A DNA stretch of 64,000 bases from positions 118,924 through 182,923 of the forward strand of contig NZ_AXBA01000012.1 of the NCBI RefSeq assembly GCF_000473085.1. Direction: 5' to 3'. The notes under the pieces were generated by a model that was not told the origin of the DNA, made no database searches, and worked only from the letters and a program-made list of their open reading frames with translations. Origin of the DNA: Azorhizobium doebereinerae UFLA1-100 (GTDB lineage: Bacteria > Pseudomonadota > Alphaproteobacteria > Rhizobiales > Xanthobacteraceae). Shown here piece after piece: positions 54,451 through 63,170 of this stretch. Each line of letters starts with the position of its first letter. Positions within the stretch are counted from its first letter, which is position 1. The position numbers and the translations under genes were made by a program.

Positions 54451-56754
54451 TTATCGCCGGCCGCCAAGAAACGTGTCCACGAACCAGCGATCCAGCGTCA
54501 TCGGCTCGTCCTGCTGCGGGCGCGGCGCCTGCTGCGGCAGGTTGCCGACGATGGCGGGCGGCGCCTCGTCCGGGATCTGGCCCGGAGGCAGCAGGCCCGG
54601 CTGGCCGTAGCTCGGCTGGCCGTAGCCGGCGTAGGAATGTCCCGCGCCGGGCAGTTCGGCCATGGGCAGATCCTTGTGCGCCACCTTCATGTAGCGGCTC
54701 CAGATCTCCGCCGGCAGGTTGGCGCCCGAGGCCTTCTTGGTGGGCGAGGAATCGTCATTGCCCAGCCACACCGCGGTGACCATGCGGGCGGTGTAGCCGA
54801 CGAACCAGGCGTCGCGATAATCCTGCGAGGTTCCGGTCTTGCCGGCGGCGTCCCAGCCCGGCAATTCGGCGCGGCGGCCGGTGCCGGTGATCAGCGTCTG
54901 CTCCAGCATGTGGTTCATCATGCCCACATAGGCCGGATCGATGACGCGCCCCGGCCCTGAGGTGGAGCGGGAATAGAGCACCTTGCCGTCGGCGCCCTTC
55001 ACGCTGTCGATGACGTAGGGAATGATGCCGATGCCGCCATTGGCGAACGGCACGTAAGCCGAGGCCAGTTCCAGCACCGACACTTCCGACGTGCCGAGCG
55101 CGATGGAGGGGTTGGGGTCGAGCGTCGAGGTGATGCCGAGGCGATGGGCGGTGGCCACCACCGCCTTGGGGCCGACCTCCAAGGCGAGGCGCACCGACAC
55201 CGTGTTCAGCGACATGGCGAGCGCCTGCTGCAGCGGCACCGGGCCGAGATACTGGTGGCTGGCATTCTCCGGCTTCCAGCCCTTGAGTTGGATCGGCCCG
55301 TCCTCGCGGATCGTCTCCGGCGTCAGCCCCTTCTCCAGCGCGGTCAGATAAACGAACGGCTTGAACGAGGAGCCGGGCTGGCGGCGCGCGGTCACGGCGC
55401 GGTTGTACTGGCTGTCCTCATAGGACCGCCCGCCCACCAGCGCCTTCACCGCGCCATCGGTATCGAGCGAGACCACGGCGCCCTGGCCGACGCCGTATTT
55501 GGCGCCCTGCTTGTTGAGGGCATCGGTCAGCGAGGCCTGCGCCGTCTGTTGCAGGGTGGGATCGATGGTGGTGCGCACGATCACGTCACCGGGCAGCGTG
55601 CCCACGTAGGAATCGAGCTGGTCCATCACCCAGTCGGCCACATAGCCGATGGAATCGGGCGTCGACGGCTTGGCGAGCGTCGCCGGGCGGGACAGCGCCA
55701 CCTTCACCATGTCTTCGGAGACATAGCCCTGCTCGCGCATGGCCGCGAGCACGAGGTTGGCGCGGTCCTGCGCGGCTTTCAGGTTGCGGGTCGGGGCGAG
55801 GCGCGAGGGGGCGTTCACCAGGCCCGCCAGCATCGCCGCCTCGGACAAGGTGACGTTGCGCGCCGACTTGTTGAAGTAGCGCTGCGCCGCCGCCTCGACG
55901 CCATAGGCGCCGTTGCCGAAATAGACCCGGTTCAGATAGAGGTCGAGGATCTCGTTCTTGGTGAACTTCTTCTCCAGCCACAGGGCCAGGACCAGTTCCT
56001 GGATCTTGCGCGAGAAGGTGCGCTCCTGGGTGAGGAACAGGTTCTTGGCCAGCTGCTGGGTCAGCGTCGAGCCGCCCTGCCGCACCCGGCGGGAGACCAG
56101 GTTGGCGGCCATGGCGCGGGCGAGGCCCAGCGGGTCGAGACCCCAATGTTCGTAGAAGCGCCGGTCCTCGATGGCGACGAAAGCCCTCGGCAGATAGGCC
56201 GGCAGCTCCTTCAGCGGCACCGCCGCGCCGCCCATGTCGCCGCGCGTCGCCAGCGCCTTGCCGTCATAGGCCTGGATCATCACCGTGGGCGGGCGTTTGG
56301 GCACCATCAGCGTCTGCATGGGCGGCAGCTTCGAGGCCTCGTAGGCGACCAGGGCGCCGACGCCCACCGCCGCCCACAGGCCGAGGATGAACAGCCACTT
56401 CACCAGGCCGAACAGCGAGAAGAAGCCGCGCCGGCGGCGGCGCGGGGCCTTGGCCTTGCCGCGGCCGGACCCGCTGTTGCCGGACGCACCATTGCCGCCC
56501 GTGCCACGGCTGCCCGCGCTGCGTCCTTTGGGTTCGCGATCCGAGCGGCGCGTGGCGGCGGCCATGTCCTCGCTTTCTGCTGCGGCATCGAGGCTGGGCT
56601 CGGACCGCGCGCGCTTGCCGGAGGCCGGCTTGCCCGCCGGCCCGTGACCGCCCCCCGGCCGGTCGCCGGGTTCGAGGCGGATGTCGAACAGGGATTCGGG
56701 GCGCTCCATCTGGGGTTCGCGCCGTTCCTGCCCGCCTGTTCCGCGCCCCGCCAT
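54451..56754 (-). CDS. Penicillin-binding protein 1A family (transglycosylase/transpeptidase)
   Basis: A 767-residue bifunctional peptidoglycan synthase. Layout: a charged cytoplasmic N-terminus (about 1-112, ending in a KAPRRRRRGFF cluster), one TM segment (WLFILGLWAAVGVGALVAY), the GT51 domain with EDRRFYEHWGLDP (about 196-208) and QGGSTLTQQLAKNLF, then the transpeptidase with GSSFKP (SxxK, about 460), SLNTVS (SxN) and KTGTSQ (about 638). A Gly/Tyr/Pro/Gln tail (YAGYGQPSYGQPG) ends the protein. It lies head-to-head with glnD, 217 bases apart. Confidence 0.95.
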   Translation of the reverse strand: MAGRGTGGQERREPQMERPESLFDIRLEPGDRPGGGHGPAGKPASGKRARSEPSLDAAAESEDMAAATRRSDREPKGRSAGSRGTGGNGASGNSGSGRGKAKAPRRRRRGFFSLFGLVKWLFILGLWAAVGVGALVAYEASKLPPMQTLMVPKRPPTVMIQAYDGKALATRGDMGGAAVPLKELPAYLPRAFVAIEDRRFYEHWGLDPLGLARAMAANLVSRRVRQGGSTLTQQLAKNLFLTQERTFSRKIQELVLALWLEKKFTKNEILDLYLNRVYFGNGAYGVEAAAQRYFNKSARNVTLSEAAMLAGLVNAPSRLAPTRNLKAAQDRANLVLAAMREQGYVSEDMVKVALSRPATLAKPSTPDSIGYVADWVMDQLDSYVGTLPGDVIVRTTIDPTLQQTAQASLTDALNKQGAKYGVGQGAVVSLDTDGAVKALVGGRSYEDSQYNRAVTARRQPGSSFKPFVYLTALEKGLTPETIREDGPIQLKGWKPENASHQYLGPVPLQQALAMSLNTVSVRLALEVGPKAVVATAHRLGITSTLDPNPSIALGTSEVSVLELASAYVPFANGGIGIIPYVIDSVKGADGKVLYSRSTSGPGRVIDPAYVGMMNHMLEQTLITGTGRRAELPGWDAAGKTGTSQDYRDAWFVGYTARMVTAVWLGNDDSSPTKKASGANLPAEIWSRYMKVAHKDLPMAELPGAGHSYAGYGQPSYGQPGLLPPGQIPDEAPPAIVGNLPQQAPRPQQDEPMTLDRWFVDTFLGGRR

Positions 56755-56971
56755 GAAGGGTCCCGTCCGCTGGTTGAAAGATGAGACCTCAAAGACCTTC
56801 GAATGCGGCCATTTAAGGTTCGGTTACCTCGGCCCGCTCCGAAGCGGACCGAATTCCCCACCTTCGACCGCCCCCCGGCCCCGCGCCGCGCCGTGACGGC
56901 GGGCGCCGATTGCGATAAAGCGGAAGGCCGCGCCACGATGGCGCCAAGAGCCCGGCGCCCGAAGACATCCC

Positions 56972-59776
56972 ATGAGCACGCAGCGTCCCATCCGTCCGTC
57001 CCGCACCATCGGCGAGCCCTTCGAGGGCAGCCGCCTCAAGGCTGAGGTGCTCGCCATCGCCACCGGCCATGCCGGCCCGAAGGCGGACATCCGCCCGGCG
57101 GTGGTGGCGCGCCTCAAGCAGGCCCTCGCCGAGGGCCGGCGCGAGGCCGAGCGCCTGCTGATGGCCGACGGCTCCGGCCGCATGTGCTCGATCCGCCTGT
57201 CCGCCCTTCAGGATGCCGTGATCACCGCCGCCCATGAGGTGGCCACCACGGTGATGTATCCCATCGACAACCCCACCCGGGCCGAGCGCATGGCCGTGGT
57301 GGCGGTGGGCGGCTACGGGCGCGGCATGATGGCGCCCGGGTCGGACACCGACATCCTGTTCGTGCTGCCCTACAAGCAGACCGCCTGGGGCGAGAGCGTG
57401 GCCGAGGCCATGCTCTACATCCTGTGGGACCTCGGCCTGAAAGTGGGCCACGCCACCCGCTCCGTGGACGAGTGCCTGCGCCAGGCGCGCGCCGACATCA
57501 CCATCCGCACCTCCATCCTGGAAGCCCGCTTCCTGGTGGGCGACAAGGCGCTGTTCGAGGACCTGGAGGCGCGCTTCGACAAGGAGGTGGTGGAAGGCAC
57601 CGCCGCCGAATTCGTCGCCGCCAAGATGGCCGAGCGCGAGGAGCGCCTGCGCCGGGCCGGTTCCTCGCGCTATCTGGTGGAGCCCAACGTCAAGGAGAGC
57701 AAGGGCGGCCTGCGCGACCTGCACACGCTGTTCTGGATCGCCAAATACGTCTACCGCGTGCGCTCCACCGACGAACTGGTGCAGAAGGGCGTCTTCACCA
57801 AGGACGAGGCCCGCCTGTTCACCCGCTGCGAGGACTTCCTCTGGTCGGTGCGCTGCCACCTGCACTTCCTCACCGACCGGGCCGAGGAGCGCCTGTCGTT
57901 CGACCTCCAGCGCGAGATGGCCGAGCGGCTCGGCTATACGGAGCATCCCGGCCAGCAGGACGTGGAACGCTTCATGAAGCACTATTTCCTGGTGGCGAAG
58001 GAGGTGGGCGACCTGACCGCCATCCTCTCCGCCGCCGTGGAGGCGCGCCACGAGAAGAGCGTTCCCGGCCTCAAGGGCATGGTGGAGCGGCTGCGCGGCG
58101 GCCCCAAGCGCGTGAAGCTGAAGGAGAGCGCCGACTTCTGGATCGACCATGAGCGGCTCAACGTGATCGACGACGAGGTGTTCAAGCGCGACCCGCTGAA
58201 CCTCATTCGCCTGTTCGCCATCGCCGACAAGCGCGACGTGAACTTCCACCCGGACGCGCTGCGCCTCGCCGCCCGCTCTCTCAGCCTCATCGACGCCAAG
58301 CTGCGCGAGAACCCCGAGGCCAACCGGCTGTTTCTCGACATCCTGTGCTCGAAGAACGCGCCGGAGGAGGTGCTCCGGCGCATGAACGAGGTGGGCGTGC
58401 TCGGACGGTTCGTGCCGGAATTCGGCAAGGTCGTCGCGATGATGCAGTTCAACATGTACCACCACTATACGGTGGACGAGCACCTGTTGCGCTGCATCGG
58501 CATCCTCTCGGAGATCGAGCGCAAGACCAATCCGGAGAACGGCCTCGCCAACGATCTGATGGCCACCATCAAGCCGCGCCACCTGCTCTATGTGGCGCTC
58601 TTGATGCACGACATCGCCAAGGGGCGGCCGGAGGACCATTCGGTGGCCGGCGCGCGCATCGCCCGCAAGCTGTGCCCGCGCTTCGGCCTGTCGGCGGCCG
58701 AGACCGAGACCGTGGCCTGGCTGGTGGAGCAGCACCTCGTCATGTCCACGGTGGCCCAGTCGCGCGATCTCTCCGACCGCAAGACCATCGAGAATTTCGC
58801 CGCCGTGGTGCAGAATCTCGACCGCATGAAGATGCTCACCGTGCTGACCACGGCGGACATCCGCGCGGTCGGCCCCGGCGTGTGGAACGGCTGGAAGGCG
58901 CAGTTGCTGCGCACGCTCTATTACGAGACCGAGCCGGTGCTGACCGGCGGCTTCTCGGAGGTGGACCGCGGCAAGCGCGTGCAGGTGGCGCAGGCGCAGC
59001 TCCGCCACGCGCTGGACGACTGGAGCGACGCGCAGTTCTCAGCCTATGCCGCGCGGCACTACCCGCCCTATTGGCTCAGGGTGGATTTGGAGACCAAGGT
59101 GCGCCACGCCCGCTTCATCCTCGCCACCGAGGAAGCGCAGAAGACGCTGGCCACCTGCGCCGAGATCGTGCCCGAGCGCGGCATCACCGTGCTCACCGTG
59201 CTGGCGCCCGACCATCCCAAGCTGCTCTCCGTGATCGCGGGAGCCTGCGCGGCGGCGGGGGCGAACATCGTGGACGCGCAGATTTCCACCACCACGGACG
59301 GGCTGGCGCTGGACACCATCGCCGTGCGCCGCGCCTTCGACCGCGACGAGGACGAGGAGCGCCGCGCCGGGCGCATCCGCGACGCCATCGAGAAGGCGCT
59401 GACCGGCGAGGTGCGCCTGCCCGAGGTGATGGCCAAGAAGCTGCCCAAGGCGCGGCGCACCTTCTCGGTGGAGCCGGAAGTCACGGTGAACAACGCCTGG
59501 TCCAACCGCCACACGGTGGTGGAAGTCTCCGGCATCGACCGGCCGGGCCTGCTGTTCGAGCTGACCAACACGCTCTCGCGCCTCAACCTCAACATCGCCT
59601 CGGCGCATGTGGCGACCTTCGGCGAGCGGGCGGTGGACGTGTTCTACGTCACCGACCTGATGGGCGCCAAGATCACCGGCGCGGCGCGACAGTCCACCAT
59701 AAGGCGGGCGCTGATCGGGGTGTTCGAGGGCTCGTTCGACGAGGAAGAGCCGCCGAGAAGGGTGGGGCGGGGGTGA
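56972..59776 (+). CDS. glnD: Bifunctional PII uridylyltransferase / uridylyl-removing enzyme
   Basis: Nitrogen sensor that uridylylates PII proteins when glutamine is low and removes UMP when it is high. It has 934 residues. The nucleotidyltransferase motif GGYGRGMMAPGSDTDILF is at 113-130; the HD hydrolase domain is around residue 545 (LLMHDIAKGRPEDH); two C-terminal ACT domains are at about 736-800 (ITVLTVLAPDHPKLLSVIAG) and 848-915 (VEVSGIDRPGLLFELTNTL). All domains are intact, so both activities are expected. Confidence 0.97.
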   Translation: MSTQRPIRPSRTIGEPFEGSRLKAEVLAIATGHAGPKADIRPAVVARLKQALAEGRREAERLLMADGSGRMCSIRLSALQDAVITAAHEVATTVMYPIDNPTRAERMAVVAVGGYGRGMMAPGSDTDILFVLPYKQTAWGESVAEAMLYILWDLGLKVGHATRSVDECLRQARADITIRTSILEARFLVGDKALFEDLEARFDKEVVEGTAAEFVAAKMAEREERLRRAGSSRYLVEPNVKESKGGLRDLHTLFWIAKYVYRVRSTDELVQKGVFTKDEARLFTRCEDFLWSVRCHLHFLTDRAEERLSFDLQREMAERLGYTEHPGQQDVERFMKHYFLVAKEVGDLTAILSAAVEARHEKSVPGLKGMVERLRGGPKRVKLKESADFWIDHERLNVIDDEVFKRDPLNLIRLFAIADKRDVNFHPDALRLAARSLSLIDAKLRENPEANRLFLDILCSKNAPEEVLRRMNEVGVLGRFVPEFGKVVAMMQFNMYHHYTVDEHLLRCIGILSEIERKTNPENGLANDLMATIKPRHLLYVALLMHDIAKGRPEDHSVAGARIARKLCPRFGLSAAETETVAWLVEQHLVMSTVAQSRDLSDRKTIENFAAVVQNLDRMKMLTVLTTADIRAVGPGVWNGWKAQLLRTLYYETEPVLTGGFSEVDRGKRVQVAQAQLRHALDDWSDAQFSAYAARHYPPYWLRVDLETKVRHARFILATEEAQKTLATCAEIVPERGITVLTVLAPDHPKLLSVIAGACAAAGANIVDAQISTTTDGLALDTIAVRRAFDRDEDEERRAGRIRDAIEKALTGEVRLPEVMAKKLPKARRTFSVEPEVTVNNAWSNRHTVVEVSGIDRPGLLFELTNTLSRLNLNIASAHVATFGERAVDVFYVTDLMGAKITGAARQSTIRRALIGVFEGSFDEEEPPRRVGRG

Positions 59777-60072
59777 ACGCCTCCGGAGAGTGACGCCATG
59801 CGACATCCTTCCTGCTGACGGCACGATCAATCGCGACGCGCTCGGCACCGCCCATCGCCCTGCTGTTCGCCGGGCTGACCCTGGCACATCCGTCCTCCCC
59901 GCCCTTGCCAGCCGCGCCGCGAGGCGGCAATGTCCGCGCTGAAAACGGCTGGCCCATGCAGGCGCGGGGCCGGCTCACCCATCAGGATACGGGACACCGC
60001 CAGATCATGATCAGGAGCGCTGGAAATTCCGCAGCGGCAGGAATGGGCAACGATACCGCGCGTTCGGCCGGA

Positions 60073-60711
60073 ATGCTCACCCGCCGGTCGTTCCTCGCCG
60101 GCTCGGCCGTCAGCCTCGGCGCGCTGGGGCTCGCCGGCTGCGCCACGCCCGAGGGCATGACGCTGGCCGAGGCGCAGAAGGTCTACGGGCCGGTGCCCGA
60201 CAAGAAGTTCGCCATCCCGGCGGTCGACGTCACCAAGGTCAGCCCGAAATATTTCCGCGCCACCGTGCCCTACGAGACCAAGGAAGCGGTCGGCACCATC
60301 ATCGTCGATCCCGCCAATTATTACGTCTACCGCATCGAGGAAGACGGCAAGGCCACCCGCTACGGCGCCAATGTGGGCCGCGACGGCTTCCGCTGGAACG
60401 GTGACGCCTATGTGGGCCGCAAGAGCGAATGGGCCACCTGGACCCCGCCCAGGGAGATGATCAAGCGCCAGCCCGAGGCGGCCAAATGGGCCGGCGGCAT
60501 GCCCGGCGGCCTCGACAATCCGCTCGGCGCCCGGACGCTGCATCTCTACCAGAACGGCAGCTACACGCTCTACACCATCTATGCCACGACCGACCCGGAG
60601 ACCATCGGATCGGGCATCACCAGCGGCTGCGTCGGCCTGCTCACTCAGGACATGATCGAGCTGTACGACAAGACGCCGGTCAAGACCAAGGTGGTCGTCC
60701 TGCCGGCATGA
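60073..60711 (+). CDS. Atypical L,D-transpeptidase (YkuD) family Tat lipoprotein
   Basis: A 212-residue protein from ATG 60073 (MLTRRSFLAGSAVSLGALGLAGCATP), which gives a twin-arginine motif and a lipobox LAGC; in-frame ATGs at 60007 and 60043 are alternatives. The YkuD core is recognisable: VGTIIVDPANYYVYRIEEDGKA, GLDNPLGARTLHLYQ and SGITSGCVGLLTQDMIELYD. The Cys is kept, but the usual I-H-G-T reads IYAT, and the Arg after CI is Gly (CVGL). It probably belongs to a divergent subfamily that may lack normal 3-3 cross-linking activity. Confidence 0.87.
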   Translation: MLTRRSFLAGSAVSLGALGLAGCATPEGMTLAEAQKVYGPVPDKKFAIPAVDVTKVSPKYFRATVPYETKEAVGTIIVDPANYYVYRIEEDGKATRYGANVGRDGFRWNGDAYVGRKSEWATWTPPREMIKRQPEAAKWAGGMPGGLDNPLGARTLHLYQNGSYTLYTIYATTDPETIGSGITSGCVGLLTQDMIELYDKTPVKTKVVVLPA

Positions 60712-60872
60712 TGCCGGGCGGGACCGGGCGGCGACGGGCCGGCCTTGCGCAAGCATTTGCCGTTCAACCGCTCGTGCGCGCCGCATGGCAGCCTCCCGCC
60801 CCGCCCTCTTGCTGCATCGCAGCAATCCGCGCATTCTCGGGCGATCCCTGAAACAGCCTCGGCCCGCCCCCG

Positions 60873-62042
60873 ATGCCCTTGTCCCTGCTCTCGCTCGCCG
60901 TTGCCGCCTTCGGCATCGGCACCACCGAATTCGTGGTCATGGGCCTCTTGCTCGACGTGGCCCGTGATCTTTCCGTCTCCATTCCCGATGCCGGCCTGCT
61001 GGTGTCGGGCTATGCGCTCGGCGTCGTCATCGGCGCGCCGCTGCTCGCCATCCTCACCGCCCGCCTGCCGCGCAAGGCGACGCTGGTCGGGCTCATGGGG
61101 CTGTTCATCGCCGGCAACGTGCTGTGCGCCCTCTCGCCCACCTACGGCCTGCTGATGGGCGCGCGCATCGTCACCGCCTTCTGCCATGCCGCCTTCTTCG
61201 GCATCGGCTCGGTGGTGGCCGCCGACCTCGTGCCGCGCAACAAGCGCGCCCAGGCCATCGCCCTCATGTTCGCCGGACTGACGCTGGCCAACGTGCTCGG
61301 CGTGCCGGCGGGCACCGCGCTCGGCCAGTGGCTCGGCTGGCGCTCCACCTTCTGGGCGGTGGTGGTCATCGGGGTGGCGGCGCTGATCGCGCTGGTCCTC
61401 CTCCTGCCCCGCCGCATCCCCATGAAGCCGAGCCGCATCCTCACCGAATTCCGCGTGCTCAAGGACCGGCAGGTGTTCCTCGCCATGGCCATCAGCGTGG
61501 TCTGCTCGGCCAGCCTGTTCAGCGTCTTCACTTATATCTCGCCGCTGCTGGCCCAGGTGACGCACCTCTCGCCGGAGGCCATCACCGGCGCGCTGCTGCT
61601 ATTCGGCATCGGCCTCACTGCCGGCAACATGCTGGGCGGCCGGCTCGCCGACTGGCGGCTGATGCCCTCGCTGGTCGGCACGCTGATCGTGCTCATCGCT
61701 GTGCTCGGCGCCTTCGTCGGCACCAGCGCGCAGGCGGTGCCCGCGCTCGCGACGCTGCTGGTGTGGGGCGTGCTCGCCTTCGCTTTGGTGCCGCTGCTGC
61801 AATTGCGCGTGGTGGATACCGCCCATTCGGCCCCCAACCTCGCCTCGACGCTCAACCAGGGCGCCTTCAACCTGGGCAATGCCATCGGCGCCTGGATCGG
61901 CGCGGTCGCCATCACCCATGGCATCGCCTACCAGCATCTGCCGCTGGTGGGCGTGGCGCTGTCCGCCACCGCGCTGGGCTTGAGCCTCGTCTCCGCCCGC
62001 CTGGACCGCCCGGCCCTCAAGGTGGCGCGGGAAAGCTGCTGA
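60873..62042 (+). CDS. MFS transporter (AraJ/DHA1-type efflux), paralogue
   Basis: A 389-residue, 12-span transporter, MPLSLLSLAVAAFGIGTTEFVVMGLLLDVARDLS. It is aligned end to end with the transporter at 45194-46369, sharing for example ISGYALGVV/VSGYALGVV, LTARxPRKA, the HA[AS]FFG[IV]GSVVA segment and the AFNLGNAIGAW ending. No ribosome-binding site is obvious at ATG 60873, but the start matches the paralogue's. Unlike the paralogue it has no adjacent LysR. Confidence 0.92.
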   Translation: MPLSLLSLAVAAFGIGTTEFVVMGLLLDVARDLSVSIPDAGLLVSGYALGVVIGAPLLAILTARLPRKATLVGLMGLFIAGNVLCALSPTYGLLMGARIVTAFCHAAFFGIGSVVAADLVPRNKRAQAIALMFAGLTLANVLGVPAGTALGQWLGWRSTFWAVVVIGVAALIALVLLLPRRIPMKPSRILTEFRVLKDRQVFLAMAISVVCSASLFSVFTYISPLLAQVTHLSPEAITGALLLFGIGLTAGNMLGGRLADWRLMPSLVGTLIVLIAVLGAFVGTSAQAVPALATLLVWGVLAFALVPLLQLRVVDTAHSAPNLASTLNQGAFNLGNAIGAWIGAVAITHGIAYQHLPLVGVALSATALGLSLVSARLDRPALKVARESC

Positions 62043-62266
62043 GCGGCGCCCCGGCGGAACCCCTTACCCATTCGTTACAGGCGAAGAGAGAGCATTAACC
62101 CTTTCGGCAGCGGGCATCGCGCGAAGGTATCGGGGTCTGCGATTTTTACCAGCCCGCAACGGGCGCGCCCCTAGCGTCCGGGACGACGGCGGCCGGGGGG
62201 TCTGCCGCGGGAGCCGGAGCCGGCCGGGTTGACGCAACCTGACCGGCACACCGTCTCTAAACCTTT

Positions 62267-62316
62267 GAGCCCGCATCACCGGCCCGATTGCGCTGCAATC
62301 CCGCCGGTGCGGGCTC
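62267..62316 (+). promoter_or_regulatory. Extended hairpin in the pilin leader
   Basis: A nested, nearly continuous stem: GAGCCCGCA-tc-ACCGG opens it, GATTGC-gct-GCAATC forms the tip (62286-62300), and CCGGTGCGGGCTC closes it. It ends 18 bases before the Flp pilin ATG at 62335, so it should lie in the mRNA leader and could affect mRNA stability or translation. Confidence 0.55.
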
Positions 62317-62334
62317 TGGCCGCCGGGTGAGGGT

Positions 62335-62499
62335 ATGAAGGTTCTGCTGCTCAGGTTCCTGAAGGAGGAGCACGGCTCCACGGCCCTGGAGTACGGGCTG
62401 ATCGCCGCCGGCCTGTCCATCGCCATCGTCACCGTGCTCACGCAGATCGCTTTGACGCTGGGCCGCCTGAAGGCCGCCGCCGCCTCGGCGAGCAACTGA
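62335..62499 (+). CDS. Flp family type IVb pilin
   Basis: A 54-residue prepilin from ATG 62335. The sequence KVLLLRFLKEEHG-STALEYGLIAAGLSIAIVTVL shows a charged leader, a G/S cleavage point for prepilin peptidase, Glu at +5 and Tyr at +6, and a hydrophobic helix, as in Flp/Tad pilins. CpaA prepilin peptidase starts 7 bases after its stop, so the pair form an operon. Flp pilins mediate surface adhesion. Confidence 0.9.
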   Translation: MKVLLLRFLKEEHGSTALEYGLIAAGLSIAIVTVLTQIALTLGRLKAAAASASN

Positions 62500-62506
62500 C
62501 CGCGCC

Positions 62507-62989
62507 ATGTCCACCAGCCTTGCCGCCGAACTCATCGCCTCGGCCCTGCTGCCGGCGGCGCTGGTGGCGGCCCTCGCCAGCGATCTCGCCCGGCGCACCA
62601 TTCCCAATCTGATCGTGCTGGCGCTGGTCCTCGGCTTTCTGGCTCTCGTCGGGCTCGGCCGGGTGCCGGATCTGGCGGTGCGGCTGGTCCTCGCCGGTGC
62701 CCTGCTGGCGGCGGGCTTCGCCTTGTTCACGGAAGACGTGATCGGCGCCGGCGACGCCAAGCTGGCGGCGGCCACCGCGCTGTGGCTCGATCCCACCCAG
62801 TTCCCGCTGTTCGTCCTGCTGTGCGGGGGAGTGGGCGGCCTGCTGGTGGGCGCGGTCACGCTCTCCGCCCGGCGCCGGGGCGATGGCGGCCTCACGCGCG
62901 GGCTGCCCTATGGCGTCGCTCTGGCTTTTGCCGGCCTCGTGCTGTTTCCCCACTCCAGCATCGCCCTCGCCGCTCCGTTCGGCGGCTGA
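62507..62989 (+). CDS. cpaA: Flp prepilin peptidase (A24 family)
   Basis: A 160-residue membrane protease with about five hydrophobic segments. The first catalytic Asp is in SDLARRTIPNLIVLAL and the second is in the GAGDAKLAAATALWLDP motif (GxGD). It is the short CpaA type without a methylase domain. It cleaves the leader of the pilin encoded just upstream. The rest of the Tad machinery (cpaBCEF, tadBC) is not in the window. Confidence 0.93.
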   Translation: MSTSLAAELIASALLPAALVAALASDLARRTIPNLIVLALVLGFLALVGLGRVPDLAVRLVLAGALLAAGFALFTEDVIGAGDAKLAAATALWLDPTQFPLFVLLCGGVGGLLVGAVTLSARRRGDGGLTRGLPYGVALAFAGLVLFPHSSIALAAPFGG

Positions 62990-63170
62990 ACGCCGCTCCG
63001 GAGGCGCGCCCCGTCGCGCCCGCCGGGCGATCGTGCTACCTGCCTGTCCTGAAATCATCGGGAGCGCCGGACCGCGTCGGCCATCAATCCGACCCTGTTT
63101 GGCGGTCTGAGAGTGCGATTCCGCGCTCCGTGGGCTTCCGGCCCGCGGGGCTGCCTTTCGGGAGTGGTTC

